From: Antitrichia curtipendula
Taxonomy: Eukaryota > Streptophyta > Bryopsida > Hypnales > Leucodontaceae
Assembly (NCBI GenBank): GCA_951230915.1
Contig: OX579637.1
Coordinates: 19,220,001-19,284,000, forward strand
DNA: 64,000 nucleotides
Direction: 5' to 3'
Of the stretch, positions 23,962 to 35,003 are shown piece after piece. How positions within the stretch are numbered: the first letter of the stretch is position 1; each line of letters begins with the position of its first letter. The translations under genes were made by a program, and so were the position numbers. The notes beneath the pieces are model-generated. The model was not told the origin of the DNA, did no database searches, and worked only from the letters and a program-made list of their open reading frames with translations.

Positions 23962-26114
23962 GTAGGTGCACTATTGAACCCATATTTGCTTGATATAGCA
24001 ACCATTCAAAACAATGGCGAAGCCAAATCTGCCTTGAATCGAGTCATACAAAAACTCAACGAGCCATTGGGAGTGTCACCCGTGGAGGCAATGAGTGAGC
24101 TTATGGAATTCAAAGAAAAGACAGGCCCATTTGATCCTTTGATGGAGGCTCCTGATATCACTCAAGGTACACTATTGCCCCATCAAAGGTGGAACCATGT
24201 GGGTGGCAATGCTCTCCCAAAAATTGCAAAGAAAATTCTATCTTTGACATGCTCAGCATCTTCATGTGAAAGGAATTAGAGCATGTATTTGTTTGTACAC
24301 AGTAAAGTGCAAAATCACCTAGCTACATCCAAGGCAGAGCCATTGGTATATATTTACGCCAACAGCAAGCTCGAACGTGAGAAACGTGGACACAATCCTG
24401 CCCTTTTCTACGAAAAGTATCTAATGGATGGAGATATCAAAGAAAAAACGAGGAGCCATTGTCTTTGGGAGACAAAGATGACGTGGTTTCTAAAGCTGCT
24501 TGGACTGTCGATAATCGTATGGAGGAAGAAGAGCACTTGTACAAAAATCCTTGGATTGGAATGATGCCTGCTCTTGTTGACCTCCCTCCTAGACGACGTT
24601 ATGCCGACACTTTTACGGATGGCAATGATGAGAACAATTCTGGTGAAGAGGAGCCCCTACGTACACCAAAACGGAATCGCGTCTTTGCGTGGGATGAAGC
24701 TCCAACCGCATATTCACCGCTATCGAGGGAAAGAACTTTTGATGACAACAACAAAGGCATACAAAATCCAGTGCTTAGACCAGAAGAGCCTGCAGGATCT
24801 CCGGTACTAGCACATCTGTCTTCAAGCATGCCAATAAATCTCCGGAGCGCTGCACAAGTTATTGTGGAAAGTGAAAGAGAAGAAGAGGCAATACACATTG
24901 ATGAGGTTGTACGTGAGGGGTGCCCAATTCCTGTAGTAGTGAATGCGCGTACCACCCGAATAACAAAAACGGTAGAGTACGATTCAGATGTGCCTCTACA
25001 AGCTATTCTGAATTTGAATCGTAATGCACCCTTAAATCGAGGAGCAAATCCGAGTGTGGCTACAGTCACAAGGTCTACTCCAACCCATCTGCCAAGGCCG
25101 CCGATGCATCGAGGTCCACCATAGACCATTGATGAGGAAGTCCATGCCTCAGCTCCGCAACCCACTTAACCATCATCAATGTTAGGCCCAGGGGCATCAT
25201 CATTGGGCACACGTAGACACAACAGTGGAGGAAGGAAGCGTATTAGGAGGATTCACGAGGTGGTCCATAGAAATCCTAAACGTCCAAATCAAGTTGTCCA
25301 ACGGTTCAGCATGGGGCCAGAATGTTCCAATCAAAATGTCGGTCAATCAAGTGGAGGAGGGCGACACCGTACACCCAACACTAATGGAACCACAGACGTG
25401 TTGAGGCGCACAAAACGACTGGGACAAACAAAGGGTGTTGCCGGTGTAGATACTGAAGTGCGGAATCTGAATTCAGAGGTAGAACAAGAGGTACAAAACG
25501 TACCAGTGCCAAGAGAAGAAGATGAGAATGAGAGCTCGACCAACAATGAGAATAGGGACGAGTCGCATGAAGATACAGACCCCAATGTTGATGAAGTGTC
25601 AAACGATGATGACTTTGACCCTAGTGAATAGATGTGGAGATAGTATAGTACTATCGTCAGGATTCAACATACATTTTTTGTAACGAAAATTTGTAGTTGA
25701 AGTTTATAATAGATTAATAGTTTATGTGTGACTTTTTTGTACATCCTCATATTAAAGTATGTGAGGCTGAGAAACACATAGGAAGGTTTGAATTTTTTTG
25801 GAGTGTGTAAACATTCACAAGCATTAGAATGGTGACCATAACAAAGTAGTAGGAAGTGCAATGCAATTACAACTTCATTTGTATACCCCGGACCTGACCC
25901 ATATATATATGAGTTATTAATATCATTATAATAATTATTGTGGACTTGTATTGGATTTTGTGCATTCATTCAAATGAAAGGAATTGAATTCTACATTTCC
26001 TGAGGTATATTATTCAAAATTGCAAATTGTGTAAGCCGTTATGAATAAGCGGCCAATGTAATGCTTCTTAAGCATGTAATTTTAAGAAGATTTTAATAGA
26101 TGTCATGTTCAATT

Positions 26115-26310
26115 ACAACAGAGGCCACCCGCGGTTGCCGCCTGAATCCTCCAACCGTGGTCGCCCATAGACTTTGGACCCGCAGTCGCCCATCCAGACC
26201 CGAAGTCGCCCCACTTCCTGAAGCCGCAGTCGCCCTGGTTCTTGGACCCGCGGTCGTCGTACCCCGTCCCGCACGCGCCCTAATCCACAGTCGCCCAAGC
26301 TGACGTGGTT
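26115..26310 (+). repeat. GTCGCCC minisatellite array, right terminal
   Basis: Seven plus-orientation units (for example ACCCGCAGTCGCCC, ACCCGAAGTCGCCC) pointing toward the hAT right end, the mirror image of the outward part of the left array. No gene follows before the element end. Confidence 0.8.
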
Positions 26311-26485
26311 CTGTCTTTCCACGTCACTGCGGACAACCAGACACGTAGGACAAATCCATTTACCATGGGATAAAAAACTTCAAAACCCTAATTTTTTTGC
26401 GATGCATTTGTCGCCTATATTCGACACATGTCATATACGACATGCGACGCGACACGTCTAATACGTCACCGAAACCCAAAAACCT

Positions 26486-26504
26486 GTCCGACAAGACAAC
26501 CTTG
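26486..26504 (-). repeat. Right terminal inverted repeat of the hAT candidate
   Basis: Read on the minus strand it starts CAAGGTTGTC and is followed inward by GACGTGTCGCG-like sequence resembling the left subterminal part. Confidence 0.5.
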
Positions 26505-26512
26505 CTAAGGAC
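26505..26512. repeat. Putative right 8-bp TSD of the hAT element
   Basis: CTAAGGAC follows directly after the right terminal inverted repeat and matches the left copy at 7 of 8 bases. Confidence 0.45.
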
Positions 26513-28555
26513 CTATTTTTTCAAACGTTTTCTTCAATGACTTGTTGTACCGTGCTTTTGCATGAGCTTTGTTCTTCATGGTTACGTTACCTTTCCCTCT
26601 CTTTTTTGTCATTGTGGACATTCTATACTTTTATAAAGATAATTCAAATAATTTAAATTTATTAACAAATAATAGTTGTAAATACATCCAATGCTGTGAA
26701 TGCAAATAATATTTCATATGCCTTTTGCTACTCTATTTATACACTTACATCTAAAAGTGAAAGCAACCTTTTACATTAGAATTCTATTACTTTTTTGATA
26801 TGTAAAATATACTTTTTACATTGGAGGTCTTTCACTTCTTTGAAAAGTGAAAAGATCTATTCACAATAGACTTCTGTCACTTTTCAAAAGTAAAACAAAC
26901 CTTTTACATTAGAGATCTAACTTTCACTTACCATCCAGATTGTCAAATTTTATTGAACTTGCTATAATTAAGATTGCTTCCGAAATATGCTACTTCCAAA
27001 CTCTTACATAAATCATATATATGCCATGTATCAAATGTTCGAAAATTATTAAAAAAAATCAAAATTTTTTAAAACTCCATAAATCTAGTTTCCAAAATTC
27101 TCACTACATTTCTTCTAATCCTAAAAGGTTAGAATTTTTTATTTTCGACACTTTTATTTTTAGAAAACACATAGCATAAAAGAGCCTACTTGCTCAAAAT
27201 AGGATTTTGAATTACTTTCACGCCCTACATTCAAAAATAATAAAGGGATTTGAAAAAAAAAATTTATCATTTATTTTGTGCACATTACACACATGCGTAC
27301 ACACAAATATATACATACTTTCATTTTATATTTACATACATCTTTAGATCTATATGTTTGTTTACACTAACTTTTTTTAGGAATTTATGCATGCTTTCTA
27401 AATATGTGGTATGTGCATTGTGAGAAAGATGACCTCCAAAGCATCCCCACATACTTGGAGGGTATAAATTAGAGCAAGCACCATAATTTATTATTTTATT
27501 TTAATTTCCATCCTTTTTTGTCTAGGATTTTGTGCACGCTTCCCAAGTCTGTGGTATGTGCATTGTGAGAAGGATGACTTCCAAAGCATCTCCACATCCT
27601 TGGAGGGCTTAATTTAGAGCAAGCATCAAAAAAAAAAAATTCCAAAAATAACTATAAGCCTATATATTTTTGTTGTGTTGGCCTATCCAATTTCCTATGC
27701 TAATATGCTTGTTTTGATATTTATTACAACTTCCAGTTTTAGGGAATGTCCTGGCCCTTTTGGGGAATAAAAAAATGGAATTGTAAACGATCTGTTCAAA
27801 TATGACTAATATTGTAACTAGTGCCCTTTGGAGGTATTCATCATACCCCAAAATATATTCTTCAAGCATTGGGTTTATAGTGTAGACATTCATAAATAAT
27901 AATTTTAATATTACTTTTGAATATTGACATGATTGAATATGTAATTATGATTACAATACTCAATCATTATTTCAAATAATGCATCAATGGCTTTAATTTA
28001 AAATATAGACATTCAATACTTGATTGTTAATCATAGAGACTTGATTTAAATTAAAATAATAAATTTTATATCAACTTTGCAAAAATTACTAGGTTGATAT
28101 ATGGCCCACAATTAGTGAAATTCATAATAATCTATTACTAACTAATATTAAGCAAGTAGTTGGCAATATGATTGTATAAAACTTTAACCTTTGAATGACT
28201 AAGAGGTTCAAATTGGGTCTCACATTTTCTTAAGAAGTGTTAAAGTTTGAATTGAAATGTTTTTTTTTTATTAATTTAAATAATCATTTATTTAAACCAA
28301 TGCATACAATGTTTTTATTGCAAACAATGATGTATTAAAAAAATTTATATACATTATACTTTCTACAATATAATCAATCAAAGTTTGTACCTTAATATCA
28401 TGAACTCTTAGTACATAAAGAATTAAACCTTAAATAGACTTGAAGGTTAATTTTACAAGAATATTAAAATATTAAAATTCTATAAGAATATTTAAATAAG
28501 CAATCATAATATGAATTCCTATAAGGTCTATTGGATGACAAAAAAAATTTAGTGT
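26513..28555. other. AT-rich region without genes
   Basis: Contains a diverged tandem duplication (27379-27627). Otherwise low-complexity AT-rich DNA. Confidence 0.6.
27379..27627. repeat. Two-copy tandem duplication, about 144 bp
   Basis: TGTGGTATGTGCATTGTGAG and the following TCCAAAGCATC...ACATCCTTGGAGGG occur at about 27404 and 27549 with a few differences. Confidence 0.85.
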
Positions 28556-29130
28556 GAATTTTAGAGCCTTGGCATGGAAATAATAAATCTATCTTATTGA
28601 TTCACATCCAACTCCAAAAATTAGGGCCCTCCTATGGTAATAATAAACTAGTTGTATTGGCTAAGTAATAAAAAAAAAATGCAATATGAGTTTTACGGCC
28701 CTGGCGTGGAAATAAAAATTAGTTTTATTGTTATACAGTGAATCAAAAAAATATAGATGGGGACTCATCCATGTGTTTCTAAAAAATATATAGAAAGAGA
28801 CAGATGGAATTTTAGCCAATTGTAGGGTCCAATACAAAATAATGAGTTCTATTGACAATTTGACTGACCAAAAAAATATAGTATGAAAATTTGGGCCCTT
28901 CTATGGAAACAATAAGCTAACTGTATTAATTAAACCAAAAAATGCAATATTAGTTTTACAGCCCCAACATGGAAACAAAAACTAGTTACACTGTTCTTTT
29001 TCCTTTATCAATGGAGATTGTCCATGTGCGTAGAAAACAAAAAAACAAAAAAACAAAAAAACAAAACTAGTTCTATTGACACATAATCAATATAAAAATG
29101 TAGATGGAATGTAATGATTTCTAATGGATG
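28556..29130. repeat. Diverged tandem repeat, period about 269 bp
   Basis: GGGCCCTCCTATGG...AATAATAAACTAGTTGTATT at 28624 recurs diverged at 28893. Within each period a related half-unit (CGGCCCTGGCGTGGAAATAA; CAGCCCCAACATGGAAACAA) follows about 70 bases later. Confidence 0.7.
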
Positions 29131-29268
29131 ACAAAAGAATATATAATACAAATTTGGAGCTCCTATCCTAAACCCATAATAATCAAATGAATGAACTTTC
29201 ATTCATTATACTTCTCGAGAACCCCCCTTCCCCCACTAATCAAATGAATGAAGTTTATTCATTTGTAA

Positions 29269-29640
29269 TTATGACAAAGATGGCGCCATCATGTAAGAGC
29301 CCTGGAAATCAACTCTTGCTTTACCCATCTCTCTCCCAGTAGCAGCTCCCTCTATCGATGGCAACTGTCTCTCCCGATGGTAGCTCTCTCTCCCTAAGCT
29401 CTCATTTTCTGACTTTTTTTGTGCCTGTGGTTTGTTGTCGTCTTTCTGCCCTCTTCTTTTGTCGTGCGTTTTTGTTGTTTGTCCTTCTTCCTCTTCTACC
29501 GCGCATTGGTACTGTGTCTCCTCCCTCCTCTTCCGTTGCATATTGTATCTCCTCCCACCTCTTCTACTACAAGTTTAGAGTGAGTGAAAGTTTGTAGACC
29601 TGTTAGACAGTAAGTGTTCTAGAGTACATTGCGTAGAATA
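29269..29640. other. Pyrimidine-rich stretch, no gene supported
   Basis: CTCTCTCCC-rich sequence with open frames on both strands but no recognisable protein. Confidence 0.4.
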
Positions 29641-29644
29641 CGTT

Positions 29645-29840
29645 GATTTGCAGCAGGAGTAGCATCTATTCACCAACAACGTTCTAGACACTGATTTGGA
29701 ACAAGAGCAACGGCAAGTGACCACCAACGTTGAAATGATTTGATTTGTGACAGGAGTAGCAACTGATCACCACCAACGTTTGGAACACCGATTTGCAACA
29801 AGAGCAAGTACAGTTGCTGTGGTCACCACCAAGGTTGAAA
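29645..29840. repeat. 48-49-bp tandem repeat, four copies
   Basis: Units start with GATTTG at 29645, 29693, 29742 and 29790, each with (A)CAGGAGTAGCA or ACAAGAGCAA and CACCAACGTT. Confidence 0.85.
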
Positions 29841-30835
29841 CTGTCGTGGTAAGTTCCAGTCTGTGAGAGCTACTGAGCAAATCTAGAGAGGGAGCACTTC
29901 ACTCTTAGTTTCCTAGTGGGTTTCTTCTTGAGTTACTGGGTTGATACATTTCTCCATGTCTTTTGCAACCACGCCGACTAGTTTACAGCGAAGTTCATGC
30001 CACTAGCGTGGTTACTGATGTTGGCATTTTTTTCCGAGTTCTAGAATCGGTAGAGATTGAGATTTGGGGTTGATTCTGAGTAGTACCGGTATAGAATTTT
30101 AGGTCTTCGATAGTCATTCATATAATAGTGCACTAGTTGCTTGTCTCTTAGCAAAGGTGCAGCAGCTCTATTAGCACCGAAGATGCAAAATGAAAGACAG
30201 TGAGTCTATGTTTGCTACAGTTTTCGTTGTATAATGGAGGTTTAGATTCCTCTTGATTCATGGTTGTTTGTTTTTTCAAAAAAAAATAATGCTTCAGTTG
30301 CCTTGATTCTTTCTACCAAACGCATCACCATTTGAAAGGATCATGACTAAGAATGGTAGGCCATGTTCATAGTGAACTTGATTACAGTTTTAGTCCATTA
30401 TTTTGTTGTAAGTTTTAGTTCAATTATGTGTTCATTTGTTTTAAGTCTAGGGTTGCGGAAGTACGTATGCCAAAGTTGTAGTTTACTTTACAATAACTCC
30501 CTCCTGGCTAGTCACGGATCAATATTTATATCTTAGGTGCATGGATTGCCTAGGCACAACATAGAATTCCAGTCAGTATTTACTGTTTTTTGTTTCTATT
30601 GCAAGTTTTTTGTTTCCATTGTGTTTAGACACAAGAATATGTCAACCAACTTTTACGCATCTGAAGACTTCCAAGAGGTGTCTTGTAGTTAGATAGTTAG
30701 ATAGTCATTGTTTGAAATTTACTCAGGAATGCTGGTATGCGAGCGGGGAGCGGGGAGCAGGGATTGGTGAGCGGTGAACGGGGGTTCTATCATTTTGTAG
30801 AATAAATTTTGAAAAAGTAGATGACAGTAATTGAA

Positions 30836-30980
30836 AAAGTGGAGGACCATTGACAAAAAAGTGAATGAAAAAAGTGGATGAAAAAATGGATGAAGAAGTG
30901 GGTGAAAAAGTGGACAAAAAAGTGGATGAAAAAATACCATTGAGATGAGAGAGCAAAATGAAAAAATATCATTGAGATGT
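30836..30980. repeat. Purine-rich short repeats
   Basis: Repeats of AAAGTGGATGAAAAA and two copies of ATACCATTGAGATG-like sequence. ORFs on the minus strand here are low-complexity. Confidence 0.6.
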
Positions 30981-32308
30981 TTAATTTCAAGATTGGACTT
31001 GAAAATATAATGTGCAAGTTGAAGAATGGACTTTGAAAAGGCTCCTGGAGATTGCAATGTCCTTTAGGGACTCACATTGGATGCTTGTTGTCATCAAGGA
31101 GCACTTTTTGGATGTGAACTGGCAATTTTTTGGATATATTTGCTTCATCAAACTACTGCAAATGGGAAAAAATATAGACTCTAGAATTGGCGAATACCTG
31201 GTCAAATGGTCGGACGGATCTTTTGACAGGTAGACAAGATGGTTCAATGGGCAGACGGAAGGTTGGGTGGACAAGATGGGCCGACAGATGGTCGAACGGT
31301 TTGACAAGTGGATGGGATTGGTTATAGAGGCGAGCACACAACGGGTCTGAAGCGGACAATCAGGCATCCGATCATTTGGGTGGTCGGGTCCGCTTCAGGA
31401 GGTTTGTAAAGCCATCCACCGTTGGACCTAAACTAGGTCTTCACCTAAAACCGGTGAGAACAAACATTTGAGGAGGGTCGCAAGGAAAACCAACTGCGAT
31501 AAAAGAGTCCAAAAAAGCTAAGAGGAAAAGAGTAATGGAGCCTTTTGCAATCTTTCCATCAAAAAAATAGAATCTAGGTAGAGCCCCCCTTGATGCATGT
31601 CTACTTCTAAACAAGCAAAAGGTAGAATCAATCTACAATTTCAAGGGAGGCATTGAAAAGTCTATACTAAAAGCCAGAAGGGACCATAAGAAAGGAAGAC
31701 CAATGAGATCAGGTGCATCAATACAAGTACAAGAAAAAGAAGGGAAAATTGTACAATCTTTATCATACAATATGCAAAATTCATGCAGCAACAATGACTC
31801 CAGATAGAATACAATAGTTCATAGTAGCAAGGTTGAAGTGAAAGGAGATGATGATTACCAGCCTTAGGAAATAAGGATTGAAAAGTTGTAAACTTGGGTG
31901 TTTAGTTGATCATGATAAATACAGCATGTCATGGCAGTTGATTATTTGAACTTTTCGTTGTAGTACAAGTTTGTTTATTGATGTTGAGTACACCATCAGG
32001 TTCTATTTTTTCAAACATCTACTATCCAAAACTAGTTGGATGAAATTTTTTAATTGTGAATGAAAACCAAATTGTAGACATGTAATATGCACTAATATGA
32101 TATTTCTATCTATTATTTTAGGAAATGTTGAAATCTGGAAAACCAATAATCCATTGTAATATTCTATGACAGCTTTGACATTACTTAGAAAATGAAATAG
32201 AAGACCCTGCCTAAAACCCTATCTGACCTAATCCGCCCATCAGACCGCCTGATGGACGGTGACCACTACGTCCAATGCATCTCCTGCGGACATTGCATCC
32301 AAACATCC
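30981..32308. other. Intergenic region, no gene supported
   Basis: A 73-codon ORF at 31012-31233 has no recognisable features. Degenerate GGACAAGATGG repeats occur around 31200-31320. Confidence 0.5.
32304..32308. repeat. TSD of the Tat-like element, left
   Basis: CATCC, identical to 48459-48463. Confidence 0.95.
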
Positions 32309-35003
32309 TGTCGCAGCACAGGATAAGCAATTCCCATGTTATACTCCCAAAAACCACTCTAAAGCATAACAAAGTGACTCTAAAGATCAAACCCACGAGA
32401 TTCTGTGAAGTATCTAGCCTTATTAACGAACTAAGCCAAGTCAGTAGTAATATCCATCTTTTCCGGTCCTCTTTCTATGACCGGAAGTTCAAACACCCAG
32501 AAAACAAAGGACCGGATTCTTTCTATCTTCCGATTCCAGCTAGTCTTCTGATTATCGAATCTAACACAACCCAAGGACCCTATCTCTTCCGGTCCGGGTA
32601 TCCGTCTAGGCCAATCCGCTCTAGACAACTCACAACCATTTCCTCTCCTATCCGGTTTGGTTTTACCTCTGTTTAGCCATTAGAGGGTTCGCCGCTTGCT
32701 TTTGAGAGTGGTAGGCCCACCACACCTTCCGTGACTTATAGTGGCTGAAGACCCACTTTCCAAATCTCTTCCTTCCTAGGCTAGTACGGATCCGGTTTGG
32801 TCCTTCACAGCAATCCAGATTGCAATCTGGTCCACTGATCACACAAAGACCCCCCCGTACGATCCTCTCAATACTACAACGACCCTGATGTCATCCTATT
32901 CCGTGCGAAGCTAAGGCGGTTACAAGTGCACCCGTCCATTCCAACGTCAACTAGAATTCTTCCGTTTACTGTTAAGATGGTGAGACCTCACAAGAGATCG
33001 GACACTCAACCGGATTTCTCACCCAGGAGTTCTAGCGCGACTAAGGACTCCCTCCTTATCCGCCTAGCCTAACAACGGCTTTCTCACCCGGAATCTCAAA
33101 CTCTAGACGCGCTGAGGCACTGAAGTTCACTCCCAACTCTATCCTATCCGCTCACATGCACTTAGAACCAAGAAAACACCAAGGGGAGAAATCCCATCGC
33201 ATCCGCTCGCGCCTTCCGAACTCCCTCACGCACAATCCTGCCAAGACATGGGAGATCATACAACAAAGAAGCACAAGGAGAAAACACAAAGAAAGATGCA
33301 GAGGGAAAGACTCTCAGTCCTCAGCACAAGGACTGAATTATATACACTTTGAGAACTTCCAAAAATAACAAAAGGCAAAAAGAGCCGTTAAAAGTCAACC
33401 TAAATCCGGATCCTAACTTCTGGTCCTCCTAACACTACCGGATCGGATTACTAATCCGGATCCGTTCCTATCCTATCTTTCCTAACTTATTCTACATCGC
33501 TATCCCGCGCCCCAACGAAGGACTCTTGGGCTCCGCCTCCAATTGCTCAAAGACTTCTTCCAAGTTCCTGTTCCGCTCTCCGGCCATCGGATTTGGCATG
33601 TCAGAACCGGAAGAGTCTTTGATGTTGATCGGCGCGGTCTGGGAAGGCTGACTCGGCTTTGACTGCGGAGTCTGGTCCCTTCCTTCCCTTGGGTCTGGCA
33701 CTTCCGGAAACGATTCCGGCATGGAGATGTCCGATAGGTGGACCCTCATCGATCCGGTCAGCTTCTGTGTACACTCCTCCATCCGGTCCGCCGCTACTCG
33801 TGCTAAGACCAAATTCTTCTCCACCTGCTCGGAGAAGTCAGTCAAGATCCGGACTATCCGGGTACCGGATAGTTTCTTCTCCTCCAAGACCTTCTCGTCG
33901 AAGAGTGTCGCACGCGTAGTTAGCGCGTAAGTATCTTTAACACAAAAATGTGGTAAGATGACACGAGTTATCGTCCCAGGGAATTCTAGTATGTTGCTGC
34001 AAGTTTTGGGTATCCGGATCACTCCCAAAAACACCCCAACCAATCTGTACACTCTATTGCTATCTTCCGGAAACTAGTATTTTCCGGATTCCAATCCGGT
34101 TCCGCCCTATTCCGGATTCCGGTTCCAACTCTCTCAAGTAACTGGTTTTAGATACCCCTGTTTCACCCTCAGGGGGTCCACTATTGATCTTTCCGAGGGG
34201 CAGGGACTCGCCACTCTTGGTTCACGCTCTCTATCCGTAACAAACAAAACAAAACACCCAAGAATTATACAGTAATAGCAAAGGGAGAATCCGTACCCTC
34301 ACAATCTTCCAGATGACGTATCCGGAAAGTAGGTCACACAGGGCCCGGTTAGATCCACCTTACTACAACGACAGATCCAGACTTTCCGGATTGTAGTGCT
34401 GACTTTGTATCTCTCGAGTGCTCCAGAGGTTGGCAGACCTTCCGATGGCTGGGATAATTCCTCAGGCGGTTGCTTATCTCCGCACGGAATCCTCCCTGGA
34501 CTTCCGGACTCGCACCCTCACCCGTAACAGGCTTCCACCGGATCACCGTTCCAGCAATTTAAAGGCACCATGCACAGCTCCTCATTCACACATCTAAAGC
34601 TCTTCCGTCATAGCATATGTATCCGTCAACCCAAGAATCCGGACTCCCTCTCACACACTCTCATTCACAAACCAGTGTACGACTCAATCATCAACGCGAT
34701 ACGCAAAGAGATGATCAAATTGATCTCCGGTAAGCTTCGATTAAATGACAAGAAAGGGAATGACAGGCCAACAAGCCGGCCTGCCCTTAAAAGCAAACAA
34801 AAAGCGGCCAAAAGGCCCACACAAAACCCGGCCAACGGCCAACTAAAAATCCGGCTAACGGTCCTAATAACCGTTCCGGCAAAACCGGAAAGCTGCTTGA
34901 CAGCCTAAAAGTCCGGAACTAGCGGCCCACAGTCCGGGTTACCCGTTTCCGGAAATAACTAATAAGTCAAAATCCTAACTAAAAAGACACCCATCCGCAC
35001 TAG

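Larger units (their letters stand above)
16147..25631 (+). pseudogene. hAT transposase, split by a chromovirus (broken)
   Basis: The ATG at 16147 starts MAGSGGERTT. A BED-type finger region follows (KKCKFYGW, LTHFG, LCQRIP; the second zinc Cys appears replaced by Tyr). Then comes a DUF659-like catalytic core with CSDGW and CTDNAAV aspartates and the GCAAHILDLLLEDW motif. A TGA lies at 17452-17454. The frame reaches DLHYVG at 17756, is interrupted by the gypsy element, and resumes at 23962 with VGALLNPYL, the usual hAT phrase. The dimerisation region (FVHSKVQNHL, LVYIYANSKL) follows at about 24290-24380. A TAG at about 24277, a frameshift near 24455 and stops at 25122-25124 and about 25166 lead into a long acidic, low-complexity tail ending at 25631. 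It would excise and reinsert the element. Confidence 0.85.
226..26504 (+). mobile_element. Candidate giant composite hAT transposon with cargo genes
   Basis: The left end CAGGGTTGTTCTGCCGGAC (226-244) and the reverse complement of the right end CAAGGTTGTCTTGTCGGAC (26486-26504) match at 15 of 19 positions. The adjacent 8-mers TTAAGGAC (218-225) and CTAAGGAC (26505-26512) match at 7 of 8, and hAT elements make 8-bp target duplications. A hAT transposase lies inside. A GTCGCCC minisatellite occurs only within these limits in the window and points outward at both ends. Subtracting the three nested elements leaves about 17.7 kb, far larger than ordinary hAT elements. The alternative is that the two ends belong to different copies of one hAT family with unrelated sequence between them. 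Confidence 0.5.

Noticed and set aside
30723..31057. Phe/Ser/His-rich minus-strand ORFs
   Set aside because: They come from the AAAGTGGATGAAAAA repeats and are low-complexity.
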